Source: an uncultured Microbacteriaceae bacterium
GTDB taxonomy: Bacteria; Actinomycetota; Actinomycetes; Actinomycetales; Microbacteriaceae
DNA length: 64,000 nucleotides
Reading direction: 5' to 3'
NCBI GenBank assembly: GCA_947487835.1
Contig: CANKXX010000002.1
Location: 186,001-250,000 of the forward strand
Shown here: positions 60,960 to 64,000 of the stretch, in pieces
Layout of the letters: each line of letters begins with the position of its first letter
Numbering within the stretch: the first letter of the stretch is position 1
Notes under the pieces: model-generated
The model's database searches: none
What the model saw: the letters and a program-made list of their open reading frames with translations, nothing else
What the model was told of the DNA's origin: nothing
Translations under genes and position numbers: made by a program

Positions 60960-61922
60960 ATCCGCACCCGACCCGCGCCCCGTGGTCTGAGCCTGACCGA
61001 GGTCGGTCTCGGCGCAGCCCAGTTCGGCAATCTCAACCGCGAGACGACCGACGAGGCCTCCCTCGCCGCCGTCGACGCGGCCTGGGATGCCGGCATCCGC
61101 TATTTCGACACCGCCCCGCACTACGGCATCGGCGTGTCCGAGCGCCGCCTCGGCGCCGCCCTCCGCGGCCGCGACCGCGACGCCTACGTGCTGTCGACGA
61201 AGGTGGGGCGTGCCCTCGTGCCGACGCCGGACCGCGCAGCGGCGGGGGAGTCGGACGGGCACGGCTTCATGACTCCGGCGACGCACCGGCGGGAGTGGGA
61301 CTTCAGCCGGGACGGCATCCTGCGCTCGATCGAGGAGAGCCTGGAGCGGCTGGGCCTCGACCGCATCGACATCGCCTACCTGCACGACCCGGACGACCAC
61401 TGGGAGGCCGCGTCCACGACCGGCGTCGGCGCGCTCGTCGAGCTGCGCGACCAGGGCGTCGTGCGCGCCATCGGCGCGGGCATGAACCAGTCCGCGATGC
61501 TCACCGAGTTCGTGCGGCGCACGGACGTCGACATCGTCATGGTCGCCGGCAGGTACACCCTCCTCGACCGGACCGCCGCCGAGGATCTGCTGCCGCTCGC
61601 CGCCGAGCGCGGCGTCGCCGTCGTCGCGGCCGCGATCTACAACTCCGGCCTGCTGAGCCGGGAGGAGGTGCCGGCGGACGCCCGGTTCGACTACGCGCAG
61701 GCGCCCGACGCGCTCCTGAATGGGGCGCGGGCCATGGCCGAGGTGTGCGCGAGGCACGGGGTGACGCTCCCCGACGCCGCCGTGCAGTTCGCGCTGCGGC
61801 ACCCGGCCGTCGCCTCCGTCGTGGTCGGCACGCGCACCGCCGAGCAGGTCGAGTCGAGCGTCGCGCGCCACGCGCGGGACATCCCCGAGGCCCTCTGGGC
61901 CGAGCTGGAGAGCGCCCGGTGA
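60960..61922 (+). CDS. Aldo/keto reductase, L-fucose/D-threo-aldose dehydrogenase type, with apparent ATC start
   Basis: A 320-residue AKR beginning (I/M)RTRPAPRGLSLTEVGLGAAQ, with Asp/Tyr in IRYFDTAPHYG, Lys in VLSTKVG and His in IAYLHDPDDHW. It matches L-fucose dehydrogenases that oxidise the sugar to its lactone with NAD(P). No ATG, GTG or TTG exists in frame between the upstream stop (60,903) and the GTG at 61,134, which would delete the essential cofactor/active-site strands. ATC at 60,960 lies seven bases after a perfect GAGGAGG and gives the exact family N-terminus, so I call it the start. A sequencing error creating ATC from ATG is the alternative. Coupled to the lactonase by GTGA. 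Confidence 0.82.
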   Translation: MRTRPAPRGLSLTEVGLGAAQFGNLNRETTDEASLAAVDAAWDAGIRYFDTAPHYGIGVSERRLGAALRGRDRDAYVLSTKVGRALVPTPDRAAAGESDGHGFMTPATHRREWDFSRDGILRSIEESLERLGLDRIDIAYLHDPDDHWEAASTTGVGALVELRDQGVVRAIGAGMNQSAMLTEFVRRTDVDIVMVAGRYTLLDRTAAEDLLPLAAERGVAVVAAAIYNSGLLSREEVPADARFDYAQAPDALLNGARAMAEVCARHGVTLPDAAVQFALRHPAVASVVVGTRTAEQVESSVARHARDIPEALWAELESAR

Positions 61923-62776
61923 TCATCGACGCGCACCAGCACGTCTGGGACCTCGACCGCGCGGACTACCCGTGGCTCGGACCCGGGATGGGCGACCTGC
62001 ACCGGACCATCGCGTTCGAGGAGCTCGCCCCGACGCTCGGCCGGCTCGGCATCGACGGCACCGTCCTCGTGCAGGCCGCCGACAACGCGGAGGACACGCT
62101 GCTGATGCTCGACGTCGCGGCGCGGCATCCCGAGGTCGTCGGGGTCGTGGCGTGGGCGCCTCTCGACCGCCCGGGCGACCTGCCGGAGCATCTCGCCGCC
62201 CTGCGCCGCTCGCCGCTCGTCGTGGGCGTCCGCGTGCTCATCCATGAGCGGGAGGCCGGCTGGCTCGCCCAGCCGCACGTGGATCGCGGCCTCGCCGAGC
62301 TCGCGCGCGCCGACCTCCCGTTCGACTTCGTGACGTCGGGACCGGCCGCCCTGGCCGAGCTTCCGGGCATCGGCGCCCGGCACCCCGACCTCCGCATCGT
62401 GATCGACCACCTCGGCAAGCCGCCGATCGGCCAGGGGCAGGAGGAGCGGGCCGCCTGGCGCTCGCTGCTCGCCGACGCCGCCGCCAACCCGCGGACCGTC
62501 GCGAAGCTCTCCGGCCTGTACTCGAGCGTCGGCGACCTGGCGGACTGGACCGTGGACGGCGTGCGGCCGTTCGTGCAGGACGCCCTCGAGCTGTTCGGCC
62601 CCGACCGCCTGCTCTACGGCGGCGACTGGCCCGTCTCCCTGCTGGCCGGCGGCTACGAGCGCACCTGGGCCGCCGTGACGGAGATCGTCGGCGCCCTGAG
62701 CGAGGACGAGCGCGCCGCGATCCTCGGTGGCACGGCCGAGTCCGTCTATCGGCTCCCGGTGAGGAGGCCCGCGTGA
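61919..62776 (+). CDS. Amidohydrolase-family lactonase (L-fuconolactonase-like)
   Basis: A 285-residue COG3618-type amidohydrolase. The metal site HxH is in IIDAHQHVWDLDRADYPWL, with further ligands in VIDHLGKPP and the catalytic Asp in LLYGGDWPVSLLA. These are L-fucono-1,5-lactonases and L-rhamnono-lactonases. It would hydrolyse the lactone made by the upstream dehydrogenase. GTG 61,919 overlaps the previous stop; its own stop overlaps the mutarotase start. Confidence 0.88.
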   Translation: MIIDAHQHVWDLDRADYPWLGPGMGDLHRTIAFEELAPTLGRLGIDGTVLVQAADNAEDTLLMLDVAARHPEVVGVVAWAPLDRPGDLPEHLAALRRSPLVVGVRVLIHEREAGWLAQPHVDRGLAELARADLPFDFVTSGPAALAELPGIGARHPDLRIVIDHLGKPPIGQGQEERAAWRSLLADAAANPRTVAKLSGLYSSVGDLADWTVDGVRPFVQDALELFGPDRLLYGGDWPVSLLAGGYERTWAAVTEIVGALSEDERAAILGGTAESVYRLPVRRPA

Positions 62777-63135
62777 CCGCCGCGACCGCCGCGTCCGAGG
62801 GTCCCCGCCCGCCCGTGCGCTACGGCATGGCGGCCCGCCTCCGCCCCGAGCTGCGCGAGGAGTACCTCGCCCTGCACCGGGACGTATGGCCCCAGGTCGA
62901 GTCCACGATCACCGCGTGCGGCATCCGCAACTTCACGATCTTCGTGCTCGGCGACGTGATCTTCGGCTACTTCGAGTACGTGGGCGAGGACTACGAGGCC
63001 GACCAGGCGAGGATGGCCGAGGACGAGGCGACGCAGCGCTGGTGGGCCCGCACCGGGCCCTGCCAGCTGCCGTTCACCGACGGCTCGGACGCGCCGAACT
63101 GGGAGATGCTCGAGGAGGCCTGGCACCTCGACTGA
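62773..63135 (+). CDS. L-rhamnose/L-fucose mutarotase (RhaM-like)
   Basis: A 120-residue COG3254 protein: YGMAARLRPELREEYLALHRDVWP with the catalytic His, GIRNFTIFVLGDVIFGYFEY, and the WW pair in TQRWWARTG. It speeds interconversion of the sugar anomers so the dehydrogenase receives the correct one. GTG 62,773 overlaps the lactonase stop. It has a 15-residue extension beyond typical RhaM. It completes the dehydrogenase/lactonase/mutarotase set. Confidence 0.87.
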   Translation: MTAATAASEGPRPPVRYGMAARLRPELREEYLALHRDVWPQVESTITACGIRNFTIFVLGDVIFGYFEYVGEDYEADQARMAEDEATQRWWARTGPCQLPFTDGSDAPNWEMLEEAWHLD

Positions 63136-63174
63136 CGCCGGGCACCCGCCCACCGCTCAGCCGGGTCAGCCGGG

Positions 63175-63936
63175 TCAGCCGTGCTTCGCGTTCGGCAGGC
63201 GCCGGCGCTGCCACGCGTCCGCGATGTGGGCGCGCATGGCCGCCTCGGCTCCCGCCGCGTCGCCCGCCGCGATCGCCTCGAGGATGCGGCCGTGCTCGTC
63301 GAGCGTGGCCTGGAAGGCCTCGTCCGTGGGCGCGCCCGTGAACCGGATGCTCTCCCGGGCCCGCTGGAACAGCACCCTGGTGATGTTCTCCGCGAGCCGG
63401 TTGCCCGAGAAGGCCATGACCAGGAAGTGGAAGTCGACGTCGGCCTGGCTGTACGCCTCGCCGTCGGCGATCGTCTCGGCCATGTGGTCGAGCGCCGCGC
63501 GGAGCTCCGCGACGTCGGCGTCGCTGCGCCGGAGCGCCGCATCCGCCGACATCGAGCCCTCGAGCGCGCTGCGAACCGTCGCGAGCTCGTCGAGCACCCC
63601 GAGCGAGTCGTCGTTCTCCACGAGCGCGCCGAGCACGACCGGGTCGAGCATGTTCCAGGAGTCGGCCGGCTCGACGCGGGTGCCGCGACCCTGCACCACG
63701 GTCACGAGGCCCTTCTCCTCGATCCGCTTCACCGACTCGCGCACGACCGTGCGGCTCACGCCGAAGTGGGCGCTGAGGGTGCCCTCGGGCGGAAGCGACT
63801 CGCCCGGCGCGACCTCGCCCGTCACGATGGCGCTGACGAGGTCGTGCACGACGGCGACGCCCAGCCGGGCGGCGGGGGTCCGGGCATCGGAGGCGCCGAG
63901 AAAGGATCGGGCGGGCGACGCGGCGGGCTGGCTCAT
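63175..63936 (-). CDS. GntR-family (FadR subfamily) regulator of the deoxysugar locus
   Basis: A 253-residue regulator. The winged HTH is LGVAVVHDLVSAIVTGEVAPGESLPPEGTL then SRTVVRESVKRIEEKGLVTV, residues about 25-80. The FCD domain shows DFHFLVMAFSGN and HGRILEAIAAGDAAGAEAAMRAHI, whose Asp/His residues bind a metal and a sugar-acid ligand. Convergent with the mutarotase gene (39-bp gap). Its start overlaps the stop of a gene entering from the right edge (ATGA), so it is co-transcribed with that gene, probably also part of the pathway. Confidence 0.9.
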   Translation of the reverse strand: MSQPAASPARSFLGASDARTPAARLGVAVVHDLVSAIVTGEVAPGESLPPEGTLSAHFGVSRTVVRESVKRIEEKGLVTVVQGRGTRVEPADSWNMLDPVVLGALVENDDSLGVLDELATVRSALEGSMSADAALRRSDADVAELRAALDHMAETIADGEAYSQADVDFHFLVMAFSGNRLAENITRVLFQRARESIRFTGAPTDEAFQATLDEHGRILEAIAAGDAAGAEAAMRAHIADAWQRRRLPNAKHG

Positions 63937-64000
63937 CGCGCCGACCCCGCCAGCCGCAGCTCGCCGTCGACGCGGCGGGGCACGCCGTCGAAGCCGTCGC
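63933..64000 (-). CDS. C-terminal end of an unidentified protein (cut by window edge)
   Basis: The last 22 codons of a minus-strand gene enter from the right edge, ending FDGVPRRVDGELRLAGSAR then TGA. The stop overlaps the FadR-type regulator start by four bases. Too short to identify. Location suggests another deoxysugar-pathway enzyme; that is inference. Confidence 0.6.
   Translation of the reverse strand, partial: DGFDGVPRRVDGELRLAGSAR

Overview
The window is GC-rich DNA (about 70% G+C) of an actinobacterium, most likely a member of the Microbacteriaceae. Evidence for this: extreme GC codon bias, many GTG starts, frequent start/stop overlaps (ATGA, GTGA), many apparently leaderless genes (a TANNNT-like -10 box ending 6-7 nt before the start codon), a DUF222/HNH endonuclease gene bordered by 'cctgagcctgtcgaaggg' repeats, and MoxR/DUF58 and ATP-grasp/alpha-E operons. 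It reads as ordinary chromosome. I see no tRNA, rRNA, transposase, integrase, phage gene or cas gene.

Layout. 1-5,950: a galactofuranose/pentose-type ABC importer operon (ytfQ-ytfR-ytfT-yjfF, then a LacI regulator cut by the window edge) with a promoter and two LacI-like dyads. 5,950-13,900: housekeeping and small genes (DUF4097, Nudix, transglutaminase-like, Pr6Pr membrane protein, zinc-ribbon peptide, GNAT, Old Yellow Enzyme, MscL, DUF1918, a DHA2-type MFS pump). 14,100-22,440: secreted Ig-repeat protein, NiaP-like MFS carrier, amylosucrase, amino-acid permease, ABM-domain membrane protein. 22,460-24,680: DUF222/HNH gene with repeats on both sides and a possible SOS box. 24,800-29,760: zinc metallopeptidase, TfoX C-terminal-domain protein, then a tightly coupled ATP-grasp / alpha-E / transglutaminase operon. 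29,860-43,620: MFS carrier, secreted beta-helix protein, LigD-type polymerase and LigC-type ligase on either side of a K+ channel, azoreductase, a 1,017-residue membrane-patatin fusion, aldo/keto reductase, VOC protein, PAP2-diacylglycerol kinase fusion, ketopantoate-reductase-like protein. 43,600-49,000: a carbohydrate ABC importer (no ATPase) following a class V aminotransferase and divergent from a FadR-type regulator. 49,036-53,490: five-gene MoxR/DUF58/DUF4129 operon. 53,670-57,260: aldo/keto reductases, NAD(P)H-hydrate epimerase, PhnB-like protein. 57,370-58,283: an array of 23 short palindromes with a 41-bp period. 58,300-64,000: HpcH/HpaI aldolase and SDR pair, universal stress protein, then an L-fucose/L-rhamnose-type oxidative sugar operon (dehydrogenase with an apparent ATC start, lactonase, mutarotase) converging on a FadR regulator.

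How the genes work together. Carbon acquisition is the main theme: two ABC sugar importers with local regulators, an oxidative deoxysugar pathway, amylosucrase, and secreted glycan-related proteins. A second theme is repetitive DNA whose function is unknown. The most unusual object is the 41-bp-period palindrome array between the convergent genes at 56,777-57,262 and 58,318-59,151. The 180-bp repeats after the HNH gene, and a GGTGCG-type hexamer found in two coding regions and one intergenic gap, also deserve attention.
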